From Lichenostomus cassidix (lineage: Eukaryota; Chordata; Aves; Passeriformes; Meliphagidae): DNA of 64,000 nucleotides. The notes beneath the pieces were generated by a model that did not search any database, was not told where the DNA came from, and saw nothing but the letters and a program-made list of their open reading frames with translations. Both the position numbers and the translations under genes were made by a program. Location: positions 62,782,666-62,846,665 of the forward strand of contig CM039179.1 in assembly GCA_008360975.2 (NCBI GenBank). The letters are read 5' to 3'. Position 1 is the stretch's first letter; each line of letters starts with the position of its first letter. Shown one piece after another: positions 1 to 11,512 of the stretch.

Positions 1-1231
1 AGAATATGAAAGCTTTGCTACAACTAAACAGTGAATGTTTTGCTGAAATGCAAACATTTTTGTTGTAAGTTTTAAAAACTTGTTTATCAGGTTCCAAAAA
101 GAGGAGAAAAGTAATTATTCATTAGATTGTCATTTGAAAATGTAATCACAGCACAGTAAACAGCCTCCTAAGGAGGCTGATCCAGATTCCATTGAAATCA
201 AAAGAAAAGGCTGCAGTTGGATCTGGTTCTAAGAGCTGAGAAATCTAAGCTGCAGACCTGGCTTCTGTGCCAAAGAAAGAGAGGGAAGGGGAAAGAGAGA
301 GATATCACAAGCACCATAAACAAAATGAATAAAACAGGATCTTAAAATGTATGGTACCATCCAAGTTGCTTGCAAAATCACTCTCTTTGGCAAAAAAGCT
401 GGGAAGGCCACGGTCTAGATTTCACAGGATATTACGGACAGGGTAGTAATATCAGATATATAATAATAATAAAAATACAGTGTTGTAAAATACTACATAC
501 TTTTTTTCTCTTTTGGAAACATACCAGAAAGTTTTCACCTTTAAACTAAACACATGCTCACAGTTTATGGAAAGAAATATTCATTTTTATGGCCTGATCA
601 TGTGAAGAGCCGAGAACCGTTCACTTGCATTATTTCTGAAGTTAGAAGGCACACAGCACATGCAGAGTCAAACTTCTTAATACACTGTTAGATTCAAGTG
701 ACAAAGCAGTCAGTGGAGCTATGGCAGTGTTTCTCCATTGCCAGCCTGTAAAACTAATTAATTCTAAAGGCTGTGGATGAACAGACAACAGACTAGATGA
801 TGATCCACTTGTGTTGGCAGGTAGCTGCAACACTGGAGTTGCTGCACAGGTCCATGATATCAGGAGCACCAGAGTTCCTTGACTGTTAGGCACTAACTTC
901 CAACAGCTGCTTCCATAAAGTTCTCTAAATAGAATGACACCAAAGTCACAATCATAGCTGGTTTCTAACAGTCATTCTTCAGAAGTCTAGGAAGAAAATG
1001 CTTCCCATGACACTGAATGATCTCTTCTGAATGCTGTAAAGATGGTATATATTCACACGTAAAGAAGATGATTGCAGAGAGAAATCTTCCACTCTTGCTG
1101 CAGATTCTTCAGTTGATTGCCAGTCCTTTTTTTGGTTCTATGGTTACATTTTAAAGCCAAAGCTTTGAACTTCCATGTGTGTACATCGTAAAAGTGGTTG
1201 ACAGAGCAACTTCCTCACTCTAACATTTCAG
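1..1231 (+). other. RNASEH2B: RNASEH2B intron (upstream part not in window)
   Basis: This stretch precedes the first recognisable RNASEH2B exon and ends in an acceptor (TAACATTTCAG) at 1221-1231. It is therefore intronic, and its 5' end lies outside the window. I see no exon, transposon or RNA gene in it. It is ordinary AT-rich intron sequence. Confidence 0.75.
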
Positions 1232-1312
1232 AAAAGGAAATTGTCAGATGTCCCTGTGGAACCAGAAGAAGACTATACTAAATTTAACAGCGACAATCTG
1301 AAAACCAAAAAG
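1232..1312 (+). CDS. RNASEH2B: RNASEH2B, penultimate coding exon (partial gene)
   Basis: This exon of 81 nt (27 codons, phase 0 on both sides) encodes part of the C-terminal tail of ribonuclease H2 subunit B. It reads KRKLSDVPVEPEEDYTKFNS followed by DNLKTKK. The acidic EPEEDYTKFN stretch is the recognisable signature of the family. It has a TTTCAG acceptor and an AAAAAG/GTAAGC donor. RNase H2 is a nuclear heterotrimer (A catalytic, B and C structural) that cleaves RNA in RNA:DNA hybrids and removes single ribonucleotides from DNA. The B tail is flexible and rich in Lys and acidic residues, as here. The rest of the gene lies upstream of the window. Identification rests on the sequence of this exon and the next one together. 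Confidence 0.92.
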
Positions 1313-3265
1313 GTAAGCAAGCCTTGCATTCATACATGTTTTGCTAAAGCATAGATTAATATCCAGTATTAGCACAGAGTGCTTAACTTTCTCCTTCAAA
1401 ACATATCACAAAAACTAATACAAAATTATATGATATCTGTAGTTATATCTTCTTGAACTTTTCTTTCAGGTTTAATGTGACTTTGACAGTTTTAATTTCC
1501 TACTCTGAACTGTTCTGTGCTGTTACTGCTGGGCTGTATTTGACCAGTGAATGTCCCAGTGAGCTTTGCAGACTCAGACACACTAGTTAAGACACTCAGC
1601 TAATGTTTGCAAAGCTCTTTGAGATCTTTAGATGAGAAATCCTATGGCTTAGTGATAGCAACTGTTAAATTTCAGTTACTTGAAAAAGAAACGAAGATGG
1701 CAGCATTTACTTAAATTCCAAGGGATACTAGTATGGACAGGCTTTATTTTTACCTAGAAATATTGCTTGTGCACTTACTTATGTCAACTTAATGAAGTTA
1801 AATCAACACAGAACTTACTGATTGCCAGCTCCAACGCATGTTTGGAGGCCAATCCAAATCTGAGTCCAGCGGTGCCTGCCACTGTACTATTCCTGGGAGA
1901 GCAACAGAGATGTGAAAAGAAATAGATCCTTTCTGTGTGTGCCAAAGTTGTGAGGCTTGTACTGGCTTATTTCTCTGAACATTGAAAGAAAATGAATCTT
2001 CTTCCAATCCATGGGGAACCAAAAAGGCCTGCTGTGCTGGTCTTGTGACCTTCAGTCTAATGCTGACTACTCGTTATCCTTTGCAAAGAGAAGCAGCTGG
2101 TGACAGATGCATTCCTTCCTCCCCCCAAACCCCCAGATTTTTTTTGTACTAAGTGCACATTCTAGTTTTGAAGTAAGAGGATTGCTCCCTAAGTGAAGGT
2201 GATAAATAGTTTAAAATATGCATGTTTCTCTCCTTTCCCCCATTATATATCTATGGCTTTTGAACTTAGCATTAAGATAGAAATAAACTGAGGAGAGATT
2301 ATTCATTTTAACATTAAATATGATTTACTTTTGAAATAATGGAGCACACTGATGAGAGAATCTGGGAAAGAAAAGATAGCCCTTGGACTCTGTACAGTAT
2401 ACTACTATTTTTTAAATACTTTGGCCGTGGTTTTGTTTGTAGAGTTACACAGACCATCATACTGTTTTTGCCTATATCCATCCTATCCATAACTATCTAG
2501 CTGATCCCAAGTATTGTAATTGTGAAGTCCTGCAGACTGAGGAGTATCATAAAGAAAGGTCAATACAACGTTTTCTTAATAGGGAAAGCAGCTAGAGATG
2601 TAAAACATAACACTTTAAAATATAAGAAAGAAAATAGGTCAGCTCTATAAAATGTGGCTCATAAAATGTGTTTGAGGTGTAGAAGTCTGGAAAGTTGTCC
2701 CAGTGGCTTCAAAAGTGCTTTGCAAATTTTAGTTACCTTCTTCATTCCTAGTTTTTCCATCTCTTTTCCATTTATTTCACTGTGCATAGAGTCTTTGATA
2801 GTAAATCAGTGTGAATTATTCATCATCTGTGATGCAAGTCTGTAATTCAGCCTGCTGACAGCATAATCATGAGATTGAATCAGAGGGTACAGAATGCATC
2901 TGTTACATTGCATGCATTATTCCTCTTAATGTACACTCAGGGATTATCCCAAAGTAAACGTTTGATTTGGGATGCCTCATTGTGCGGAAAGGAAAGATGC
3001 TTCACCTCTTTGTTCTTGTAGTTGGTTTTCTATCTTTGAGGTTAAGTAATTAATGATAATTATTCTTCAATTTGAATAATCTCAAATTTGTTTTTTAAGG
3101 TTTTTCTCCTACAATTCAAAGCCTACGTATCATTATCTTTACTGCTGTATATTAAAAAAGCAATTCAACTTATTACTTGACTCTTCTGTATTTAGGAGTT
3201 TGTAGCATATGTTCCCCCCTGTGGAGATGCTGCTTAACTGTTTCTGTTTATCATTTCACTCACAG
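1313..3265 (+). other. RNASEH2B: RNASEH2B last intron
   Basis: This intron of 1,953 bp runs from a GTAAGC donor to a CACTCACAG acceptor and joins two phase-0 exons. The sequence is AT-rich. I see no transposon, RNA gene or extra exon in it. The short open frames inside, such as 1798-2022 on the minus strand, have no recognisable content. Confidence 0.85.
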
Positions 3266-3373
3266 GCAAACATCAAGATGTCTGCAGCACAGAAGGCTCT
3301 CGCCAAAGTTGATAAGAGTGGAATGAAATCCATTTCTGCTTTTTTCAGTTCCAAACCTAAAGCATCAAAATAA
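3266..3373 (+). CDS. RNASEH2B: RNASEH2B, last coding exon with PIP-box
   Basis: This exon has 35 codons plus TAA and follows a CACTCACAG acceptor in phase 0. It encodes the extreme C-terminus of RNase H2 subunit B. The segment SAAQKALAKVDKSGMKSI is the conserved tail of the family. It includes MKSISAFF (M20 to F27 of the exon), a PCNA-interacting (PIP-box) type motif with the hydrophobic residue and the paired aromatics in place. In the human protein the equivalent motif lets RNase H2 bind the PCNA clamp at replication and repair sites. The protein ends SSKPKASK, a short basic tail that differs from the human end. No stop or frameshift interrupts either exon, so the gene looks functional here. 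Confidence 0.93.
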   Translation, partial: ANIKMSAAQKALAKVDKSGMKSISAFFSSKPKASK

Positions 3374-4020
3374 AGACTTGTTCTTTAAGAATTTTATACA
3401 GTGGTTATTTTTATGTTAAGCTAAAGATGTCTCCTTGAGTTTTTTGTTAGTATAGTGTATGCAGGGCATGTCTGGGTATGTGATGGGGTGTGATGGAGAG
3501 GTCTGTGAGCTGGCAGGGCACAGAGCTGTTGGGCCTTAATGGGATCAGGGAGTACCATGATATCAGGTATTCCAGCCTGGATTGGGAAGATTGCCCAGCT
3601 GCATTAACATGATGCTGTGAGCTGAGAAGCAGGGCTTTGCAGGATACCATACTGTGCTGCGGCTCCGTCTAGAGCATTCCCAGTCAAGGCCACTGCAGAG
3701 TTTTCTCCATTGCACTTCATTCTGGGCTGAAAACATGCCCTTCTTTGATGATTTTTTTTTTTAGTTCATAAGGAGCCTTATTTTTTGAGACTTTCTGAAG
3801 ATTTTTTTACCCAGTATTACACGACAGTAGGATGGCATCATTGTGTTTTTATTTTGACCCAAGTATCAGTCCTGATGTAAGTGTTGCCATTGGTGGCATT
3901 TTATCGAGACAAAAATACTGTCTGTATTGGGATTTGGGTTATTTTTAATATGCTGGAAATAAATGGCAATGAATGTCAATGTACATGTAATGCAATAAAG
4001 TGCTTTGTGTAACAAACTTG
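3374..4020 (+). other. RNASEH2B: RNASEH2B 3'UTR with poly(A) signal
   Basis: This is the 3' untranslated region after the RNASEH2B stop. A canonical AATAAA at 3994-3999 is followed within 20 bases by a GT-rich element (TGCTTTGTGT and TTGTGCTTGC), which is the classical arrangement of a cleavage site near 4010-4020. A second AATAAA lies upstream at about 3958. Another overlaps the stop codon itself at 3369-3374. The exact cleavage site is inferred, not seen. Confidence 0.75.
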
Positions 4021-6870
4021 TGCTTGCCGTATTTGCTGTATGTTTCGAGAATTAGGTTGGCTTTCAGCACATTTTTAAGCAGTTTTGGTATTTTCCTGTG
4101 TATAAATTTCAATCCTTAAAGAGTTACGGCGTCTCTTTGGCTTTTGTGATAAATCTCTTAGCACATAGCAATATAGGGGTATTTTTATGTTTAGTTCCAA
4201 GATCAAGAGGTCCTTAGGAAAATAATCAGGGAAACATTGATTTAAAGGCAAGAATGGGTGGGGCTTTTTTTAAGAAGCCTGTTTGGAGCTGGATTCAAAA
4301 GCTTAAGTATGAGTGTCTTAGATAAGGTTTAGTTTTATGAAGTTTTGCACCAGGTAGGACTGTTACTTAAAATGCACTGCCCGCTCTTTTCTGTGTTCTT
4401 TCGTCATTACAGAGTGTTCCTGTATATTTATAGAAATAGCTGATGTTGCAGCTTCCCTGATTCACAGAATTGAAAACGAGATAGTCACAAGGATTATTTT
4501 TACAGATCTAGTCAGTTCTGCACAATACTCAGTGTCACCCACCAGTTGTTGTACTGAGTCATTACTGTGGCTCAGCTACAATGTGTGTTTTTGAAAGACA
4601 CTCTTAAAACACATCAGTCTTTGCTACTTCAGCTCAGTAGAGAATCTGCTTGCATCCCTTGATAATGTGAATTTCAGACAAATTAGGAATTCCCCCTTTT
4701 TGAGTAGCTTTGACATTTTTCCACTTCAGGCTTACTTGCTGCCATTTACAACCCTTGGATTACAATGGTGTCTGTTAAGTTAAAAAGCTTCGTGGCACTC
4801 TCTTCCAACCAGAAATGAAAGAGAAGCCTCGCTGTGTGTTCTGTGCAGTTTTGTAGGGGTTGTTGGGTTTTGTATGCCTTTCAGACTGGTGTTTTTTACA
4901 AAGTTTTGGATGTAGTTTGTAAATGCAGAGGATCAGCATAGCTGGAGTCCCAGACAGAGGAAAATACTTGAAAATCTGTAGAATTATTATCTCTGGTAAT
5001 AACTAGTATTTGGGGAGCTGAGAATGAGCAATTCTGGTTGTGAACTGGAAGGGTTAAATTTTGGAAAACATTCAACCTCCCAAATTCATGTGAGTAGAAG
5101 GGGTGCAGAAGTGATGGTAGCTTTTGAAAAATGCCACTCAAAAATGCAGGATAATGCTATGGGGGAAAAGGAAAAAGAACAGGCACATTCTGTCATGTTA
5201 ACGGAGAAGTCTTGTGCACTAAGCAACACGTTTGGGAGTGTTTTGGTAGAAGAAAGGAGTTGTGTGTCTATTAATGGAAAGCCAGTTCTGAGGACTGGAA
5301 GATACTGAGAAGTAGACAAGCATGGGATGAGTGTTGGCTGGAAAACCAAGAATGGGAGAGAATTATGTTAGAAACAGGAACTATGAGGCAGAACAGATAC
5401 ATGGTAGAAGCTCTTGTGGATATTTAAATATGCTAGTTGCAGAGGTTTGGGTTTTAACAGTTCAAAGGTTTTGTGATACAAATTTTGCAAATGTGCCTTT
5501 TCATTGACTGAACTGTTCAAGAACCGTCTATGAAAAAGTCCCAGTTTCTCTGGTCAGAATTTGGGACACACAGAGAACAAATCTGTTAGAGATGAGAGAC
5601 CTTTGTGCTGACTTCTGATCTGGGGTACCAATTGCTATTTTTTCTTGCTCTGTACATGACTTTTACATCTGCTGTTGTGCTCAAGGACGAAGTCTAGAGT
5701 TCTTCCTCTGTGCAGGGATGCATTGTGCTTTAGTGCCACATCTCAACTTCAGCTGTCAGCTATGCTGTAACTTACCACAATAGTAATTTTAGTAGTGACT
5801 GTGCTTTTGGTTGAGCAGGAATTCGTGCATGACAAAAAATAAATAAGCCATTTCCAAAAGCCATTAGAGCTTTCACGTGAAAACAAAAACTCTTTTCCCT
5901 TTAGGAAAGCATGAAATACATTTAGTAACTTTGAAACTTCCTCAACATGTAGCTGTAAGAAGTTACGAAGAGCATATGGTGCCAAGTGCATAAAACAATA
6001 TTTCCTACCACAATAAGGTTTTAAATATAGTTGCTCTGCCTGGCTGGCAGTAGCAGTAGGTCATTATGAAGTGCTGCTTTGCTATTTCTTCCTTGGTTAG
6101 CATAGTATGGAACAATATGCCAGCACTAGTATAGAAATGTGGTCTTACTTTATTTGTTTTTCTGGGTTAACATGACGTCTACATGTTCATGTAAATATCT
6201 GATAAGTTGTGATGCTGTTATAATTGTTTATTTGGGATTAAACAGCTCTCACATTTTCTCTTTTTTAGACTTTGCATAGCAAAAGGATTGACATCAGTGG
6301 GCATGGAAAACATACGGAAATACAAGCACTGACTTAGGGATATGTAAGGGTTGAGCTGGCACATCATTTTCAGCCTTGAGTAATAAACTTAGTTCTATTT
6401 GTAGAAGTGACAATTGGTCAGTTGAATATTTTCAGTGGAAAAGGTGGCATAGTTGGCAGGATTCGCATTCAGATCTGAAATCTGGCAGGGTTCAGTGTGC
6501 TTGTTTTCAGGTGCTCAGTTGCATCTGACGTGATGCTTATTGGAGGAAAATTAAAAGCATGGATGCTTATTTGAATAGAGTAATATTTTTGACTAGGGTT
6601 TTCTCTTTCCTTTGTAGATGCCTGAGAAAAGACGTGCAAAGAAGAAATGAAAGGAGCATAAGGAGACTCACTAATATTATTTTAACTTGCCATAATCACA
6701 AAACTGCTTTTAAAGGCTTTTTTTACACACTTTCTGAAAAATAAATGCTTGACATTGGACATGCCCTGTTCCAAGAAAAAGCAAATCTCAGCAGATTAAC
6801 ATTGTTAAATATGCGGTGTGTTAAACATACACTGCTTCAAATTTTATAGCTTGCACACGATTGGTCTATC
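4021..6870. other. intergenic, nothing recognised
   Basis: This is AT-rich sequence downstream of RNASEH2B. I found no exon with convincing homology, no transposon and no RNA gene. The open frames in it, for example 5024-5308 on the + strand, overlap frames on the other strand and have no recognisable domain. Confidence 0.6.
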
Positions 6871-6981
6871 GGGCCCTTCCAGGAAAGCACTTACAAGCAT
6901 GCCTAATGTTAAGCACATGAGCAGTGATCCTAAAGTCAGCCGTGTTGTTCGTGTGGGTAAGTGCTTTGCTGGATCGGCGCC
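6871..6981. mobile_element. palindromic MITE-like repeat, copy 1
   Basis: The ends form terminal inverted repeats. The left end reads GGGCCC...TCCAGGAAAGCACTTAC and the right end is the reverse complement, GTAAGTGCTTTGCTGGATC...GGCGCC. The inner sequence (AAGCAT...TTAAGCACATGAG) also has the TTAAGCAC theme of a self-complementary repeat family that is common in bird, turtle and crocodile genomes. It is a non-coding, non-autonomous DNA-transposon-like element, and it is old because the arms differ by several substitutions. I cannot give a firm family name. Confidence 0.6.
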
Positions 6982-7009
6982 TGAAGTCCTGTTAGGTGCT
7001 GAGCATCCT

Positions 7010-7167
7010 GATCCATATCCAGCAAAGCACTTACTTCCATGCTTATCTTGAAGTGGAGGAGCCAGTCTAATATTTGTGCATTAGTGTTCACCATAAAATC
7101 TCTCTTGGCACAATGGCTCATATGCTTAAAATTAAGCACCTGCCTAAGTATTTTGCAAGGTCAGACC
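7010..7167. mobile_element. palindromic MITE-like repeat, copy 2
   Basis: This is a second degraded copy of the same family, about 30 bp after the first. It starts GATCCATATCCAGCAAAGCA and ends with CATATGCTTAAAATTAAGCA, CCTGCCTAAGTATTTTGCAA and GGTC, which is the opposite end of the palindrome. The middle has been replaced or has diverged. Its left arm at 7017-7034 is a perfect 18-nt reverse complement of the right arm of copy 1 (6957-6974), so the two neighbouring ends can pair. Confidence 0.55.
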
Positions 7168-10100
7168 AACTGCATCCTTGACCAAGTCTTAAATTCTTGA
7201 TTTTCTATAATTTTTTTTTTTTGGTACTCATTTTTTTAATAGGATGTATGCTTTTAGTGACCATAATTACAAGTAGTAGAAGCTGTATAGCAAAATATGT
7301 TGTATGCAATTTCCTTCTTTCTTTTTCAAAATCTATCCAAATTCAGATAAGTGGCCTTTTTAGACTAGAAGTCCAATATAAAATCCAGATATAAAATCAA
7401 CCAAAATGAAAAAACAAAATTAACTCTTTTTAGGACATTTACATTTTTCAAAATCATTTCACTGAGTTTGATTTACATGATTTTGTCCAACGCTGACCTG
7501 TTATACAGAAGTTGTCATCTTGCTTGGGTTGTGTGGACAGTGTGACACAAGTGTGACGCTTTGGGTCGGTTGTGTGTTCACAAGGGCAAATGGAAAAGCT
7601 GTATTTTTTATTTCTTTTATTCTAAGGGATTGAAAACTTACAAATATGTATAAATTAACATGTGCATCTTGTGTTAAGAACTAAACCAAAACCTATGTAA
7701 TCCTTCAGGCAAAAAAAAAAAAAAGGCCTAATTATCCTTTTTTTTTATTAATGTGATGCTTTCTGTGGAGTGAGCTTCAACCAAGATGTCAGCCTGAGTC
7801 TACATAAACTACGCAGAAAGTGGATGCTAATGAGCTCCTGAAGTGATTTGTGTCTGATGCAGTCTGATGTTCTTAACTTAAATACCTGTTTATCAAACTA
7901 CCATTAATATGTAACTCTTTGCTAACTTTTTAAATTAATAATTGACAGGATTTTGAACAGAATGAATGTTTACTTCTGTAAATTCCAACTGTGACCCTAG
8001 TTCACAGATACCTACAGCAAATGACCAAAATATTCAGTAAAGCTTGAATGTATTTGAAGTGTTTCAGGTGAAAAGTAAAGAAATATTTTACATCAACTCT
8101 GGCAAATTTTGCCTACTTCAGGTAAAGAAGAGCTCCAAGAAGAGTTTATTAAGCCCTTGCTGAAAACTAAATTCTAAGACAGAGACAGTAGCTTAACTTT
8201 CTTTTCAGCTGATTCTGTTCAGCTGTTTCAGAATATGAAAAACCCGAACTGTTAACTATCTAGAAATCATAAATGAAAGGAAATGCAATCTGAATGCCTA
8301 TTTTAGGAATTTGCACTGAATTATTTTTGTTAGTCTGATTAAGCAAAGTGCACTTTCCCTTTTTAAAGTAAAAATATTTATTTTAACATCATTTTTAGGA
8401 ATATTGCAAGAATATTATATGGGTCCAAAGTGAAATTTCTATTTTTCTAGCTTGCATTAAAAAATGCTTGATTTATGAATTAAGATTATATATTTCAGTA
8501 TGTGGTTCCATATTTTTGTAAGATTTTATTTTTAATTCATGTACAAGAAAGAAATAAATGCCTTTGGAATAATTTGTTGATTATTTCTTCACTAGTATCA
8601 CAGAGAAACACAAAGAAAAATGTGGTGTAGTCAGGCTACTGATGCTGTTACCCTCCACAGGGTACTCAGTAATTCTTGGACTGAGTTGAAGGAAATAATG
8701 AATCCTGATATAAATTCAAATATAAAAGTTGATTAAGACAGAGGCAGCGATGCAATTAGGCTAATCCTTGAGGATCTTACTGTACAGTTGTTCTAAAGAG
8801 AACTCACCTCTGTGTAAGTACAGTTGTTGGCCTATGTACTCTGGATGTTTTAATTTTCATGAACATGGTGGTGAATCTCTGAGTGATGGTGGGATGAGGA
8901 GAGTGGAGGTGAAGAGAATGATGTGATATTTGTGTAACTTTTTACATATTTCATATTCTTTGCCATCACATACATAATATATAGGTGCTCCATCACAGAC
9001 TTACACAGAACTGATAATTATTTTCCATGTTTTTTATAGCAGTTAATCAAGCACAGTGGAAAAGCTGTTCCTCTGCCAAAACATTATCCTGATATCACCA
9101 GGATACTATAAGTGCTGACATGAGGCTTCAAGGCTGTTAGCAGAGTTACAGCCATTTCATTTATAAAATCCAGACAACAAGGGGCAAAGCAAAAGTGATG
9201 GTATTTTTTTTGGCTGTCAAATTGGTTTATTGGTATTAATGAAAACCAAACAAGAAAAGAAGGTTTGTACCATTTTTATGCCCATCACTCACCAGCACTT
9301 ATCTAGTAAAAAGAAGTACCAGTGCTAAGGAAAAAGCAATAGGGCAGCATCTACTTAAATATGAAATAGCATTTACACTTCTTAGTTCAATGAAGTCATC
9401 TCGCCAGGCGTTGCAAAGACTAAGGAAAACAGCACATTGCTTTACATGCTCAAAGAACTTCTATAGTTCAAGTGTCCAAGCTGAGCTCTCCAGTACCCTC
9501 TCTGTGCACAACTGTTGTCTTTTAGGGTCTGTCACATTGCAAATTGCCCTAATTTTTCCAAGGCTCCCTTTTAAAATGCGTTGTGTACCCTGAGATAGCT
9601 GCAAAGCAAGCAGTGCTGTGTCAGGTAAAACAATGCCCCAGGGAGGCTCATCAGTTTTTAAAATGGGAAGCCAATAGGAAGGTGAAAAGTTCTGCTTTAA
9701 AATTTATTTTGGCTTATGGTCATTGTTTTGTTCACCCTTTTCAACCTGCGGGTCTCATTCTTTTTCAGAAGATGCTGATTTAGTATAGCCCCACCTGCCC
9801 TTGACTTCAGGCCAATCAATCACACTGTTTCAGAGCAGGAATCCACATTCATGAAGATAGCCAAAATCAAAGATCTCTGCAACCCTGGCTGTGAATGGAA
9901 TAATTTCCACTTCCTCTTGAATTCCTTGTGCAGCTGGCATTGCTACAGTTTCTTCAAGAACAGTTCAAATTTGATGCAGTGGGGGTGAAAGTGAAAAAAA
10001 CCCCAACCTGATGTACTTTCTGATCTTGTAGTCAGTCCTATGTTGGAGAAGCTGATGAGAATGGTTAGAGAGACCACAGGGAGGATGGAAATGAAGAAGG

Positions 10101-10859
10101 TGGCAGCAAAGCCACCACAAATGAAGAAGACAGTGTTGGAAATGAGGAAAAAGAAGGCAGGTTTTTATTGTACTCTACCAGACCTACAGTGCTGAATTGG
10201 TTCTTATCCGAAATTCAGCCTGCTTGTACCCAACCCATCTTTATCTCACATGATGAGCTGGAACTCAGGGAGGTTTAATTTCTGCTGAAATTGTCTACGT
10301 TTATTGCATCAGTCCCTCTATGGCCTTGCCAGGGATCTGGTGCCACCTGAGTAGGCACACTGGACACAGAGATTGGGTTGCTGTATCAACTGTGGGATTT
10401 GCTGCTGTGCCTTTCCTCCAGATGTAGATGCAGCAGCATTGAGCTCATTCCTGCTTTTTCTTCTGTATGAGGTAGACACCCAAGTATCATGCCCTTTGCG
10501 GAGCTCACATCATCTCCAGACAGCAGCAGATGGCATCCTGTGCCTTGTGTGGTGTCCACAACTCCTTACATGTGTTTCACCCTTCTCCTGGCTTCACTTC
10601 CCTCCCCCAGCATTGTGTCCCATCACAGCATCTCTTGGTGGTGCAATGACTGGACCACGCCCTTTCTCCCATTCCAAGACATCCAGGGATCACCAGTAGC
10701 AGTACACCTTCATCAGCTATCAGTCCTGCAGAGACACATTCCCCAAAGAGAACTGTGACTGTCTTCCTGAGGAGTCGCATGGAAAAGACAAGGAGCAACA
10801 AGTGTAAGCTGCATTGGGAGAGCTTTCGTCTTGACATAGATAGAAATTGTTTACATTAG
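7168..10859. other. intergenic, nothing recognised
   Basis: This is AT-rich DNA with short A and T runs (for example near 7711 and 7738). I found no coding exon, transposon or structural RNA. Short open frames such as 9390-9593 have no recognisable domain. Confidence 0.55.
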
Positions 10860-11041
10860 GAACAATCATTCACTGGAACATCCTTTCGTGAGTTGTAGTA
10901 GAGTCCCCATCACTGGAAGTTTTCAAGATGCAGTTGGACAGGGTGCTAGATAATCTCATCTAGGTTCTTTTTCCTTGAATAGTTGGACCAGACAGTATTT
11001 TGAAGTCCCTTCCAATGCAGGCTGTTCTGTAATTCTGTGAA
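10860..11041 (+). mobile_element. CR1 LINE, truncated 3' end
   Basis: This is the 3' tail of a chicken repeat 1 (CR1) LINE in + orientation. The recognisable blocks are CACTGGAAGTTTTCAAGATG, CAGTTGGACAGGGTGCTAGA, TAATCTCATCTAGG, TTGGACCAGACAG, TCCCTTCCAATGCAGGCTGT and the terminal TCTGTAATTCTGTGA octamer region. Only about 180 bp remain, which is the usual 5' truncation of CR1. There is no coding content. Confidence 0.85.
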
Positions 11042-11346
11042 ATCTGTAATGGATATGCCACCAAAGAATTGCAGAGAGAGTGCTGTGTACTTTTTCCCCA
11101 GCCTGTTGGTTAGAGAGTGCAGCTTGGCAGAGAGGTGACCTTTAGGTAGGATTATTTGCTGTGGTTTTTATTTCCAGAGCAAGTTGTCCCTGCATGCGTA
11201 TATCTGACTTGAGGAGACTGACATTTCCCTTCCAGGACTACGGCTTAGGGACAAGCAGCATGGGCCAAATGATGTACAGAGATCAGAGCATTTTGTTGGT
11301 TTGGTTTTGGGTTTTATTACAGGAAGACATGAGTGAAAAAAAAGGC

Positions 11347-11512
11347 TCAAAGGCTGCCCAGGAAGGTCGTGGAGTCTCCCTCTCTGGAGAAATTCAGAAC
11401 CCACATGGATGCATGCCTGTGTAACTTGCTCCAAGTGACCCTGCCTGGGCAGGCGGGTTGGACTAGATAGATGATCTCCAGAGGGCACTTCCAACCCCAA
11501 CAGTTATGTCAC
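11347..11512 (+). mobile_element. CR1 LINE, second truncated 3' end
   Basis: This is another CR1 tail in the same orientation, about 300 bp after the previous one and from a different subfamily. Its blocks are GGCTGCCCAGGAAGG, GTGGAGTCTCCCTCTCTGGA, GTGACCCTGCCTGGGCAGG, TTGGACTAGATAGATGATCT and CCAACCCCAACAGTTATG. A 4-bp duplication (TAGATAGA) lies in the middle. The open frames 11161-11424 (+) and 11168-11500 (-) fall over this element and are not genes. Confidence 0.85.
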
